This document shows, in pieces, positions 35,354 through 43,516 of a DNA stretch of 64,000 nt. Position 1 is the stretch's first letter, and every line of letters starts with the position of its first letter. Below the pieces are notes generated by a model. It made no database searches and was not told the DNA's origin. It was given only the letters and a program-made list of their open reading frames with translations. Both the position numbers and the translations under genes were made by a program. Source of the stretch: Chitinophagaceae bacterium (lineage in GTDB: Bacteria > Bacteroidota > Bacteroidia > Chitinophagales > Chitinophagaceae); NCBI GenBank assembly GCA_023957155.1, contig JAMLHK010000015.1, positions 1-64,000 on the forward strand, in the 5' to 3' direction.

Positions 35354-36361
35354 ATGAAACCCATCGAGGAGATCTATCCATTATTACGTACGCCGCGGAA
35401 AGTAGTTGTCACCATGCATCAGAAACCTGATCCGGATGCTATGGGATCTTCTCTTGCGCTTGCCGGTGTATTGGTACAACTGGGGCATGACGTTACCGTT
35501 ATTTCGCCCACCAATTGGCCGGATTTCCTGAAATGGATGCCCGGTTCAAAGAAAGTAATTGATTATGAGGCAGCCCGGGAGAAAGGTAACGCGGCACTGG
35601 AGTTGGCGGAATGGGTATTTTGTCTTGATTTTAATGCGTTATACCGTACTAAGCACATGGCCGCAAAACTGGCTGCATTGTCATGTGTTAAGGTTTTGAT
35701 AGATCATCATGAACAACCGGAAACGCAGGCTTTTGATTACGGTATCAGCCTTACGTCAAAAAGCTCCACTTCCGAGATGGTATATGATTTTATTACGGGT
35801 TCGGGTAATGAGGCGCTTATTAATAAGGAGGTGGCAGCCTGCCTCTATGCCGGGATTATCGGGGATACCGGGTCATTCCGGTTTCCGTCCACTTCTCCTC
35901 ATGTGCATGAGATGGTAGCGGATCTGAAACGTAAAGGACTGGACCATGCTATTGTTCACGAAAATTTGTATGACAATTTTCTGGAAGACCGGCTACGGTT
36001 TATTGGGCATGTGCTGTTGAACCGCATGGAAATATTTTACGAATACAATACCGCTCTTATTGCCATACCCAAAAGCGATCTTATTAAGTTCAATATTAAG
36101 ACCGGCGATACGGAAGGATTGGTGAACTACCCGTTGACGATACAGGGTATAAAGCTTGCCGGATTAGTGATAGACAGGGACGAAGAACGGAAATGGTCAT
36201 TTAGAAGCAAGGGTAATGTTGACGTTAATACGTTTGCCCGTAAATATTTTAACGGGGGCGGGCATTTTAATGCTTCGGGAGGAAGGAGCGCCGATTCGCT
36301 TCAAACCACAGTGCAATTATTTAAAAAAGCGATAAAAGAAAACGCATCACAATTACAATAA
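35354..36361 (+). CDS. DHH/DHHA1 phosphoesterase, NrnA-like
   Basis: A 335-aa cytoplasmic metal-dependent phosphoesterase. DHH motifs are HQKPDPDAMGSSLAL near residue 22, LDFNAL near 88 and DHHEQPE near 116; the C-terminal DHHA1 domain carries FNGGGHFNASGG near 305. The set matches NrnA-type enzymes that degrade short oligoribonucleotides and in some species 3'-phosphoadenosine phosphate. The ATG is used; the frame extends four codons to a TTG. It is 6 bp from the FKBP gene and probably co-transcribed with it. Confidence 0.92.
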   Translation: MKPIEEIYPLLRTPRKVVVTMHQKPDPDAMGSSLALAGVLVQLGHDVTVISPTNWPDFLKWMPGSKKVIDYEAAREKGNAALELAEWVFCLDFNALYRTKHMAAKLAALSCVKVLIDHHEQPETQAFDYGISLTSKSSTSEMVYDFITGSGNEALINKEVAACLYAGIIGDTGSFRFPSTSPHVHEMVADLKRKGLDHAIVHENLYDNFLEDRLRFIGHVLLNRMEIFYEYNTALIAIPKSDLIKFNIKTGDTEGLVNYPLTIQGIKLAGLVIDRDEERKWSFRSKGNVDVNTFARKYFNGGGHFNASGGRSADSLQTTVQLFKKAIKENASQLQ

Positions 36362-36367
36362 AAAAAC

Positions 36368-37303
36368 ATGAAAACAATAACTTGGATAGCCTCCATCGTA
36401 ACATTGGCTTTTGGATTAAGTTCCTGCACAGGTGGGGATGGAACCTATAAAAAAACGGCAAGTGGGATGGAATATAAGATCATCACCAGCGGTAAAGGGG
36501 ATATCGTTGCTCATGGTGAGGTAATGAAATTTCATTTTGAGCAGCGATACAAGGATTCTGTGATGAAAAACACGTACGGTCAGCCCCCGCAATACCAGCC
36601 CGTTGACAGTACCCAGTTGCCGCCTGAATATTACGGCATATTTAAGGAAGTAAGAAAAGGGGATAGTATTGTGACCCGTATTCTTACGGATAGCGTATTT
36701 AAAGGCGGGATGACCATGATGCCTCCGGAGTTTAAAAAAGGAGAATACCTGCTGACTACTTTTAAAGTGCTGGATATCCTGAAATCCGATAGCGCACAGG
36801 CCGATTTTACTAAGGAAATACAGAAATTCCGTGAACAGGATTCTATACATGCCATCGCACAAAAAGAAAAAGATGATAAGATCCTGCAGGATTATATTGC
36901 TTCCAATAATATAAAAGCAACAAAAACCGACCAGGGAACTTATGTTGAGATCCAGCAGGCGGGCGGTGATCCGGCTAAGGACGGGCAAACCATATCCGTT
37001 AAATATACGGGCCGATTCCTGGATGGCGAAGCATTCGACAGTAATGTGGATTCTTCTTTTCATCATACGGAGCCGTTTAGCTTAACCCTCGGTGCAGGTG
37101 GTGCTATCAAAGGGTTCGATGATGGTTTGAAGCAGTTAGGTAAGGGTGCAAAAGGCAGGTTATTTATTCCCTCTGTGCTGGCCTACGGATCGCAGGGATC
37201 GGGTAAAATAAAGCCGAATACCAACCTTATATTTGAGATAGAAGTGCTGGACATAAAAGATCCTGAGACGGCAAAACCCGCTCCTGTTGCTCCCAAAAAA
37301 TAA
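36368..37303 (+). CDS. FKBP-type peptidyl-prolyl isomerase lipoprotein
   Basis: A 311-aa exported foldase. The lipoprotein signal ends FGLSSC (Cys20). Two FKBP-like regions are visible: a degenerate N-terminal one (residues about 30-140, with VMKFHFEQRYKDSVMK and YLLTTFKVLDI) and a canonical C-terminal one (about 205-300) with VKYTGRFLDGEAFDSN, IKGFDDGLKQLGKGAKGRLF and IPSVLAYGSQG. Only the second keeps the usual active-site residues, so the first may bind substrate or serve in dimerisation. It follows the DHH phosphoesterase gene directly, and the pair ends at a hairpin. Confidence 0.92.
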   Translation: MKTITWIASIVTLAFGLSSCTGGDGTYKKTASGMEYKIITSGKGDIVAHGEVMKFHFEQRYKDSVMKNTYGQPPQYQPVDSTQLPPEYYGIFKEVRKGDSIVTRILTDSVFKGGMTMMPPEFKKGEYLLTTFKVLDILKSDSAQADFTKEIQKFREQDSIHAIAQKEKDDKILQDYIASNNIKATKTDQGTYVEIQQAGGDPAKDGQTISVKYTGRFLDGEAFDSNVDSSFHHTEPFSLTLGAGGAIKGFDDGLKQLGKGAKGRLFIPSVLAYGSQGSGKIKPNTNLIFEIEVLDIKDPETAKPAPVAPKK

Positions 37304-37439
37304 TGGAAGAACAGTGTTTCTTATGATCGTTAAACGGGGCGCTGACATTGAGTCGGCCCTCATGATAAATAGAGAATGTTTAGTGTAGGTGTAGCAACTG
37401 TTTTATCCACGCTTATATTTATTAAACTAAATACTTATC

Positions 37440-37460
37440 CGGGCGGGTTTTACCCGCCCG
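37440..37460. terminator. hairpin between FKBP gene and folP
   Basis: CGGGCGGGT and ACCCGCCCG form a perfect 9-bp GC-rich stem with a three-base loop, between two convergent genes. Confidence 0.7.
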
Positions 37461-37520
37461 TTGAGTTTATTTTGGAAGCAGGCTTATAGCGCCTTACCTC
37501 AATCCTGTAATGGTAAAATT

Positions 37521-38351
37521 TTAAGCGTTTTTGTACGCTGTAAAAAGGTCAATAGCTTCTTTCGCTTCTTTTACATCATGTACCCGCAAGATATTTGCCC
37601 CGTTTAGCAGGGCAATAGTATGAAGTGCCGTCGTTCCGTTCAAAGCCGCTTCAGGGGTGCTGTGCAATGTTTTGTATATGGTTGATTTGCGTGAAAGTCC
37701 GACCATAACAGGGCGTTGAATGATTTGCAGGGCAGGGAGTGATTTAAGCAGCGTAAAATTATGCGCTATGGTTTTCCCGAAACCGAATCCCGGGTCTACA
37801 ATGATATCATTGATGCCCGCTTTCCTGCATTCATCTGCTTTATGGATAAGATAATCTAATACGGTTAAGGTAACGTTGTCATAGTGCGGGTCTTTTTGCA
37901 TGGTATCGGGAGTACCCTGCATGTGCATACAGATATATGGAGTTTGCAATGATGCAACCACAGGCAGCATAGCGGGATCCATATCCCCGCTGCTGATATC
38001 GTTAATGATGGAAGCTCCGGCTTGTACGGCACTTTTGGCTACTTCGGATGAATAGGTGTCAATGGATATAAGCGTGTTCGGGAAATGCTGAACAATACGT
38101 TCTATTGCCGGGGCGGTCCGGTCTGTTTCTTCCTGTATACTGATTCTTTTGCTGCCGGGGCGGGTGCTTTGCCCCCCGATATCTATAATGTCTGCTCCTT
38201 CGGCAATCATTCTTTCCGTAAGCTGCATCACTTCGTCCGTGTGTTGTTTCCTGCTTCCGGTATAAAAAGAATCAGGGGTAATATTGATAATGCCCATAAC
38301 CCGGGGCTTATCCAATACAAGCAAACGGCCTCTACAGTTTAATGTGTACAT
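37521..38351 (-). CDS. folP: dihydropteroate synthase
   Basis: A 276-aa folate-biosynthesis enzyme joining p-aminobenzoate to dihydropterin pyrophosphate. RVMGIINITPDSFYTGSR near residue 17, ADIIDIGGQSTRPGS near 55, ASIINDISSG near 113, DPGFGFGKTIAHN near 190 and GLSRKS near 220 are the standard conserved blocks. Length is normal and no sul-type insertion is evident. It is divergent from the DUF1599 gene, with a shared 79-bp promoter region. Confidence 0.96.
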   Translation of the reverse strand: MYTLNCRGRLLVLDKPRVMGIINITPDSFYTGSRKQHTDEVMQLTERMIAEGADIIDIGGQSTRPGSKRISIQEETDRTAPAIERIVQHFPNTLISIDTYSSEVAKSAVQAGASIINDISSGDMDPAMLPVVASLQTPYICMHMQGTPDTMQKDPHYDNVTLTVLDYLIHKADECRKAGINDIIVDPGFGFGKTIAHNFTLLKSLPALQIIQRPVMVGLSRKSTIYKTLHSTPEAALNGTTALHTIALLNGANILRVHDVKEAKEAIDLFTAYKNA

Positions 38352-38366
38352 TATTTGTTTTTGACT

Positions 38367-38374
38367 TATTTTTG
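38367..38374 (+). promoter_or_regulatory. -7 element before DUF1599 gene
   Basis: TATTTTTG matches TAnnTTTG, about 56 bp before the ATG. Confidence 0.4.
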
Positions 38375-38391
38375 AAACCCGGGTCCGGGAA

Positions 38392-38399
38392 CAAAAATA
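38392..38399 (-). promoter_or_regulatory. -7 element of folP promoter
   Basis: Minus strand TATTTTTG, about 40 bp upstream of the folP ATG; it overlaps the divergent promoter of the DUF1599 gene. Confidence 0.45.
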
Positions 38400-38430
38400 G
38401 GGGATCGGATTTTAAATCAGCGGCTATATA

Positions 38431-38973
38431 ATGACTACTCTTCAACAGTATGATAATGCGGTAAGCCAGTGCAGGGATATTTTCTTAAAAAAAACTTCGG
38501 ATTATGGTACATCCTGGCGGGTTTTGAGAACGATTTCCATTGTTGACCAGATCTTCATTAAAGCAAAACGCATCCGTACCATCCAGGAAAATAAGTCGCA
38601 GAAAATTGATGATGATATTGCATCGGAATTTAAGGGTATTTTGAATTACGGGGTGGTGGGTCTTATGCAGTTAGAGCTGAAGGCTGAGGAGGCTGAAGAA
38701 CTGGATATACATACTGTACAGCCGTTATATGATAAGGTGATAGCCGGGGCCAGGGCGCTGATGGAAAATAAAAACCACGATTACGGTGAAGCCTGGCGCG
38801 AGATGAGCCAGGAAAGTTTTACCGACCTGATATTATCCAAGCTGCTGCGTATTAAACAAATTTTAGCTAATAAAGAGCAGACCCTGATCAGTGAAGGTAT
38901 TGATGCCAACTACTACGACATTATTAACTATGCTGTTTTTGCACTGATCCTCATTAATGAAGGTAAACATTAA
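38431..38973 (+). CDS. DUF1599 domain protein
   Basis: A 180-aa cytoplasmic protein with two internal repeats of the same module: FLKKTSDYGTSWRVLR near residue 19 with FKGILNYGVVGLMQLEL, and LMENKNHDYGEAWREM near 110 with YYDIINYAVFALILI. DUF1599 has been grouped with nucleotide-modification-associated domains; the actual reaction is not established. All-alpha with conserved Asp-Tyr-Gly and Trp-Arg pairs. Divergent from folP. Confidence 0.88.
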   Translation: MTTLQQYDNAVSQCRDIFLKKTSDYGTSWRVLRTISIVDQIFIKAKRIRTIQENKSQKIDDDIASEFKGILNYGVVGLMQLELKAEEAEELDIHTVQPLYDKVIAGARALMENKNHDYGEAWREMSQESFTDLILSKLLRIKQILANKEQTLISEGIDANYYDIINYAVFALILINEGKH

Positions 38974-39031
38974 CCTCCTGTTCGTGGTGCGACAATTTGG
39001 AATGTGCCTAAGCAATATCAGGATCTGTTCC

Positions 39032-39039
39032 TACCTTTG
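39032..39039 (+). promoter_or_regulatory. -7 element before the YpdA-like gene
   Basis: TACCTTTG is an exact match to TAnnTTTG. It gives a leader of about 40 nt before the ATG at 39087. Confidence 0.5.
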
Positions 39040-39086
39040 CCTATCGTTTGCCTGCCGTTAAGGATGGATTAAACCTGTTCAAATAC

Positions 39087-40070
39087 ATGTTAGATATTAT
39101 TATAGTCGGAGGCGGCCCCATAGGACTTGCCTGCGCACTTGAAGCACAAAAAGCCGGATTGAAATATTGTATTCTGGAAAAAGGCTGCTTAGTCAATTCC
39201 CTGTATCATTATCCGTATAACATGACTTTCTTTTCTACTTCCGAGCGCCTGGAAATAGGAGGTATCCCCTTTGTTTCCATATCGGTTAAGCCTACCCGGA
39301 ATGAAGCGCTGGAATATTATCGCCGTGTTACGTTATCCAATCGTCTCGATGTACATCTCCGGGAGCAGGTTGAATCTGTTACCGGTAAAGATGGAGTATA
39401 TGAAGTAACTTCTTCCAGGGCCACTTATCTTACCCGCTATATCATCCTGGCAACGGGATTCTATGATAGCCCGGTATTATTGCATATACCGGGAGAAAAT
39501 CTGCCCAAGGTTACTCATTACTACCGGGAACCGCATTTCTATGCCATGCAAAAAGTGATTGTAGTGGGCGCTAATAATTCGGCTGTGGATGCTGCATTGG
39601 AAACCTATAGAAAAGGAGCCGAAGTGACGATGGTTATAAGGGAAGGCGAAATCGGGAAACGCGTGAAATACTGGGTTAAGCCGGATATAGAAAATCGTAT
39701 TGCTGAAGGAAGCATAAAGGCTTTTTTCCATGCTCACCTGGCGGCTATTTATGAAGACAGGGTAGATATACAAACAGGTGATGGTATAGTTACCTTACCC
39801 AATGATTATGTAATTGCAGCAACGGGTTATCAGCCGCAGTTTGATTTTCTCCGGGCAACCGGTATTCATTTGTCTGATGATGAAAAATTACGACCCGACT
39901 ACAACGCTGAAACAATGGAAACCAATAAAAAGAATATCTACCTGGCAGGGGTAGTATGTGGCGGTATGGATACACATAGCTGGTTCATTGAAAACTCGAG
40001 AGTGCATGCTACCGTTATTATGAAAGATGTGCTGAGAAAGGAAAAAGGTGAATACCCGGGTAAATCATAG
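39087..40070 (+). CDS. YpdA-family putative bacillithiol disulfide reductase
   Basis: A 327-aa FAD/NAD(P)H oxidoreductase. The FAD site is IIIVGGGPIGLACALEAQ at the N-terminus; KGCLVNSLYHYPYNMTFFST near residue 30 is characteristic of the YpdA group. The second nucleotide site is VIVVGANNSAVDAALETY near 160, and a C-terminal FAD contact is IYLAGVVCGG near 290. In this family the enzyme reduces bacillithiol disulfide using NADPH. The position equivalent to the proposed catalytic Cys14 of S. aureus YpdA (GGGPCG, recalled) is Ile here, with nearby Cys16. The longer frame starts at TTG and was not used. Confidence 0.88.
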   Translation: MLDIIIVGGGPIGLACALEAQKAGLKYCILEKGCLVNSLYHYPYNMTFFSTSERLEIGGIPFVSISVKPTRNEALEYYRRVTLSNRLDVHLREQVESVTGKDGVYEVTSSRATYLTRYIILATGFYDSPVLLHIPGENLPKVTHYYREPHFYAMQKVIVVGANNSAVDAALETYRKGAEVTMVIREGEIGKRVKYWVKPDIENRIAEGSIKAFFHAHLAAIYEDRVDIQTGDGIVTLPNDYVIAATGYQPQFDFLRATGIHLSDDEKLRPDYNAETMETNKKNIYLAGVVCGGMDTHSWFIENSRVHATVIMKDVLRKEKGEYPGKS

Positions 40071-40076
40071 ATCCTT

Positions 40077-40730
40077 CTAGGGAATATTAATATGCTTATG
40101 CACCTGCAGACTAAGCTGCCATTGAGGGTTTGCCTTAATATAGTCAATAATCAGGGGCGTAATCGTATCGGCTTTGCTCCATTCGGGTTGAAGGTATAGC
40201 TTACAATCTGTTTTTACCCCGGCTGCATATTTTTCGCCCCATGCAAAATCAGATGTATTATAGACGATGATCTTCAGTTCATCTGCACGTGAAATGACTT
40301 CCGGCAGGGGTGCTTTGAATTTTTTGGGGGAAAGACATATCCAGTCCCATGATCCGCTTATTTTACTGCTGCCGGAAGTTTCAATATGGGTCCGGAACCC
40401 GGCCTTTTTTAAGGCAGACGTAAGTGCATCGAGGTTGTGCAAGAGTGGCTCACCACCGGTAATTACGACAATTCCCCGGTTATCTGTTTCTTTATGGTGC
40501 TGTACCGGAACAAACCTGAGCGCCGAGGAAACGATATCATCTATAGTCTTTTGCGGATGAGCATTGATATCCCAGCTCTCTTTAACGTCACACCACACGC
40601 AGCCCACATCACATCCTCCCAGGCGGATAAACCAGGCTGCTTTACCCTGGTGCATACCTTCTCCCTGGAGAGTGTAGAATGCTTCCATAACGGGAAGCGT
40701 TGTTACAGGAATGACGGTTGTTGATTTCAA
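40077..40730 (-). CDS. queE: 7-carboxy-7-deazaguanine synthase (QueE), radical SAM
   Basis: Around 217 aa. The radical-SAM Cys set is GCDVGCVWCD (CxxxCxxC), followed by VVITGGEPLLHNLD (GGE) and the LSPKKF region. MEAFYTLQGEGMHQG is the QueE N-terminus, binding the substrate. The enzyme makes 7-carboxy-7-deazaguanine for queuosine in tRNA. The start is uncertain: no ATG lies upstream of 40688 (the Met of MEAFY); the TTG at 40730 adds KSTTVIPVTTLPV, and the open frame runs on to overlap the folD stop. Co-directional with folD and probably in one transcript. Confidence 0.9.
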   Translation of the reverse strand: MKSTTVIPVTTLPVMEAFYTLQGEGMHQGKAAWFIRLGGCDVGCVWCDVKESWDINAHPQKTIDDIVSSALRFVPVQHHKETDNRGIVVITGGEPLLHNLDALTSALKKAGFRTHIETSGSSKISGSWDWICLSPKKFKAPLPEVISRADELKIIVYNTSDFAWGEKYAAGVKTDCKLYLQPEWSKADTITPLIIDYIKANPQWQLSLQVHKHINIP

Positions 40731-40791
40731 TATCAGGTTAAAATTTACAGATAAGGTGTAGCGCTGCCGACCGGGAAGTCCCGGCCTGCCG

Positions 40792-41667
40792 CTATTGTTT
40801 TTTTGTAGCCGCAAGGTAGGTGTTTTGCATCAGGGCTGCGATAGTCATTGCACCTACCCCTCCGGGAACAGGGGTAATATAGCTGCACTTTGGTGCTACG
40901 GTATCATAATGCACATCGCCCTTAATAGCGTATCCTTTCTTTTTGGTTTTATCTTCTACACGTGTAATACCTACATCAATTACAACGGCCCCGTCCTTCA
41001 CCATATCGGCAGTAAGAAATTCCGGTTTGCCCAGTGCCGCCACGATAAGGTCTGCCTGCAGGCAAATCTCTTTCAGGTTACGGGTATGTGAATGACACAG
41101 GGTTACGGTGCAGTTCCCGGTGGGCGTATTTTGACTCAGGAGAATGCTGATCGGGCGGCCTACGATATTACTGCGTCCGATGATTACCGCATGCTTTCCT
41201 TTGGTTTCAATTTTATAATGTTCCAGCAGCAGCAGGATACCATAAGGGGTAGCGGGGATATAGGCCGGCTGGCCCTGGATCATTTTACCCATATTGGAAG
41301 GATGGAAACCATCCACATCTTTTTCCGCAGCAATGGTATTGATCACTTTCTCTTCGCTGATCTGTTTAGGCAGGGGCAGTTGAACCAGTATCCCGTGAAT
41401 ATTGTTATCTGCGTTTAGCTCGTTGATCTGTTGAAGCAGCACCTGCTCTTCAACAGTATCTTCAAAACGGATCAACGTTGACTGGTATCCCAACTCTTCG
41501 CAGGTTTTTACCTTTGAGGCAACATAGGTTTCGCTGGCGCCGTTGTGACCTATTAGAATAGCCGCCAGGTGAGGTGCTTTTTTACCTTCTTTTTTAAGCG
41601 CATCCACCTTTTGCTTTAAGCTGTCTTTTACGGCCTGTGCTACCAGCTTTCCATCTAATATTTGCAT
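40792..41667 (-). CDS. folD: bifunctional methylenetetrahydrofolate dehydrogenase/cyclohydrolase
   Basis: A 291-aa cytoplasmic enzyme for one-carbon folate interconversion. YVASKVKTCEELGY near residue 50 holds the catalytic Tyr and Lys; GILVQLPLP near 97 and the FolD signature KDVDGFHPSNMGKM near 122 are intact. The NADP site is HAVIIGRSNIVGRPISILL near 160, and ITPVPGGVGAMTIAALMQN closes the C-terminus. The -7 element directly upstream suggests a leader of almost zero length. queE follows. Confidence 0.96.
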   Translation of the reverse strand: MQILDGKLVAQAVKDSLKQKVDALKKEGKKAPHLAAILIGHNGASETYVASKVKTCEELGYQSTLIRFEDTVEEQVLLQQINELNADNNIHGILVQLPLPKQISEEKVINTIAAEKDVDGFHPSNMGKMIQGQPAYIPATPYGILLLLEHYKIETKGKHAVIIGRSNIVGRPISILLSQNTPTGNCTVTLCHSHTRNLKEICLQADLIVAALGKPEFLTADMVKDGAVVIDVGITRVEDKTKKKGYAIKGDVHYDTVAPKCSYITPVPGGVGAMTIAALMQNTYLAATKKQ

Positions 41668-41671
41668 GGTG

Positions 41672-41679
41672 CAAAGGTA
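41672..41679 (-). promoter_or_regulatory. -7 element of folD, leaderless position
   Basis: Minus strand TACCTTTG ends four bases upstream of the folD ATG (41667), so transcription should begin at or near the start codon. Confidence 0.55.
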
Positions 41680-41789
41680 GAAGCGAAAATTGAAAAGGCA
41701 AAAGTGAAATCTGTTTGTTGCGATTAAATATTTAAAGGAGTAAAAAAGGAAACGCTATTCCTTATTTTTATTAGTTCTAATGTGTTCTC

Positions 41790-41797
41790 TATCTTTG
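41790..41797 (+). promoter_or_regulatory. -7 element of the aminotransferase gene, leaderless position
   Basis: TATCTTTG ends four bases before the ATG at 41802, the same arrangement as at divergent folD. Confidence 0.5.
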
Positions 41798-41801
41798 TTG
41801 T

Positions 41802-42995
41802 ATGTTATCTATCAGCAGCCGTGGGCAGCTTATGCCTGCATCTCCCATCCGGAAACTGGTCCCTTTTGCAGAAGCAGCAAAGGAAAAGGGCATCACGGTA
41901 TATCATCTTAATATCGGGCAACCTGATATTGAAACTCCCCAGTCGGTCTTGGATGCCGTTCGACATTCAGATTTTAAAATCCTGGAATATAGTCACAGTG
42001 CGGGTAATGAAAGTTACCGCCGTAAGCTGGTACGGTATTACAAAGCGGCCGGGATAAATATTCAACACACAGATATTGTGATCACTACCGGAGGCTCGGA
42101 AGCTATTTTATTTGCTATGATGAGCTGCCTTGATGCCGGGGACGAGATCATTGTTCCGGAACCTTTTTATGCCAACTATAATGGATTTGCTGTTGCTGCC
42201 GGCGTCAAAATAATACCGGTAGCTTCTTATATAAAAGACGGCTTTGCCCTGCCGCCTATTGCAGCCCTGGAGGAGAAAATCACTAACCGTACCAAAGCGA
42301 TCCTTATTTGTAACCCGAATAATCCAACGGGGTATTTGTATAGCAGGGAAGAGCTGGAAACCTTAAAGACCATTGTTAAAAAACATGGTTTGTTTCTTTT
42401 TTCTGACGAAGCCTACCGGGAATTTTGTTATACCGGCACGCATTTTAGCGCTATGCAGCTGGAAGGTGTAGATGATCATGTAATATTGTTAGATACCATT
42501 TCTAAACGGTATAGCTCATGCGGGGCAAGGATCGGTGCGTTGATTACCAAAAACAGGCAGGTGTTAGAAACGGCGCTGAAATTCGGACAAGCCAGGCTTA
42601 GTCCCCCGGCCTTCGGTCAGATTGCCGGTGAAGCCGCACTGGATCTGCCCAATGATTACTTTAAAGCAACCAAAGCGGAGTACCGGTTAAGAAGAGATAC
42701 ATTGGTAAGCCGGCTGAATAAGATCCCGGGTGTATTTTGTCCTAATCCCGGTGGCGCATTCTATGCCATGGCAAGCCTTCCGGTGGATGATTCGGAAAAG
42801 TTCTGTCAGTGGATACTGGAATCTTTTTCCTATGAAGGACAAACGGTAATGATGGCGCCGGCAAGCGGCTTTTATGGAACGGAAGGATCAGGCAGGCAGG
42901 AAGTGCGTTTTGCTTATGTTCTGAATGTAGAGGCAATACATAGCGCTATGGATTGCCTGGAGAAAGCACTTGAAGCGTATAATAGCCGGGTATAA
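41802..42995 (+). CDS. PLP-dependent class I/II aminotransferase
   Basis: A 397-aa cytoplasmic fold-type I aminotransferase. LNIGQPDIETP near residue 37, ICNPNNPTGYLYS near 170 (Asn contacts PLP), FLFSDEAYREFCY near 200 (Asp/Tyr) and SKRYSSCGARIGALI near 230 (Schiff-base Lys and phosphate-binding Arg) are all present. The C-terminal substrate-carboxylate Arg is in QEVRFAYVLN. It belongs with the aspartate aminotransferase-like group; donor and acceptor are unknown. An alternative in-frame Met (MPASP) is 10 codons downstream. Divergent from folD. Confidence 0.92.
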   Translation: MLSISSRGQLMPASPIRKLVPFAEAAKEKGITVYHLNIGQPDIETPQSVLDAVRHSDFKILEYSHSAGNESYRRKLVRYYKAAGINIQHTDIVITTGGSEAILFAMMSCLDAGDEIIVPEPFYANYNGFAVAAGVKIIPVASYIKDGFALPPIAALEEKITNRTKAILICNPNNPTGYLYSREELETLKTIVKKHGLFLFSDEAYREFCYTGTHFSAMQLEGVDDHVILLDTISKRYSSCGARIGALITKNRQVLETALKFGQARLSPPAFGQIAGEAALDLPNDYFKATKAEYRLRRDTLVSRLNKIPGVFCPNPGGAFYAMASLPVDDSEKFCQWILESFSYEGQTVMMAPASGFYGTEGSGRQEVRFAYVLNVEAIHSAMDCLEKALEAYNSRV

Positions 42996-43036
42996 GAAAA
43001 GAGGGGCTTACGGTTAGTAATGCCTGGCTTTTTTCA

Positions 43037-43345
43037 TTAAGCCTGCGCAGCGGGTCCTCCAAAATTCATGGGGATCTGTATTTCTTCAATATCCTGGATT
43101 GGACCGTTTGCCGCTTCAAAACGTTTTACATTATCTACCAGGGCTTTCATAAAGCGTTTTGCGTGCTGTGGGGTAAGAATAATTCTTGATTTTACCTTGC
43201 TTTTAGGTGTACCGGGCATCACGTTTACAAAGTCTACTACAAATTCGGCATGGCTGTGTGTAATAATAGCAAGATTAGCATATATGCCTTCCGCGATTTC
43301 TTCAGAAATTTCTATGTTGAGCTGGTTCGGTTGTTGGTCTGCCAT
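43037..43345 (-). CDS. DUF3467 domain protein
   Basis: A 102-aa small cytoplasmic protein matching DUF3467: LNIEISEEIAEGIYANLAII at the start, then HSHAEFVVDFVNVMPGTPKS, SRIILTPQHAKRFMKALVDN and a disordered Gly/Ala C-terminus. Its function is not established; it is widespread in Bacteroidota. A TACATTTG element (43367-43360, minus strand) precedes it by about 15 bp. Confidence 0.9.
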   Translation of the reverse strand: MADQQPNQLNIEISEEIAEGIYANLAIITHSHAEFVVDFVNVMPGTPKSKVKSRIILTPQHAKRFMKALVDNVKRFEAANGPIQDIEEIQIPMNFGGPAAQA

Positions 43346-43359
43346 GAGCGTTGTTTGTG

Positions 43360-43367
43360 CAAATGTA
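43360..43367 (-). promoter_or_regulatory. -7 element of the DUF3467 gene
   Basis: Minus strand TACATTTG matches TAnnTTTG. The upstream side lies in an A/T-rich GATTTGAAATTT-type repeat. Confidence 0.45.
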
Positions 43368-43516
43368 ATTAAGATTTGAAATTTGAGATTTGATATTTGA
43401 AATTGTTGCCGACAGCTCCTTGCGGATTTTTGATTTATTTGTTTTTTGTTATTTCTGATGTGGCGCTTTGTATTCCTCCCTTAATCGCTACATTTATCTT
43501 CTTAAACAGGATCGCT

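Noticed and set aside
43370-43400. Tandem GATTTGAAATTT-type repeats as a possible CRISPR-like or regulatory array
   Set aside because: Only a few 7-8 bp units with no spacers; treated as an A/T-rich simple repeat.
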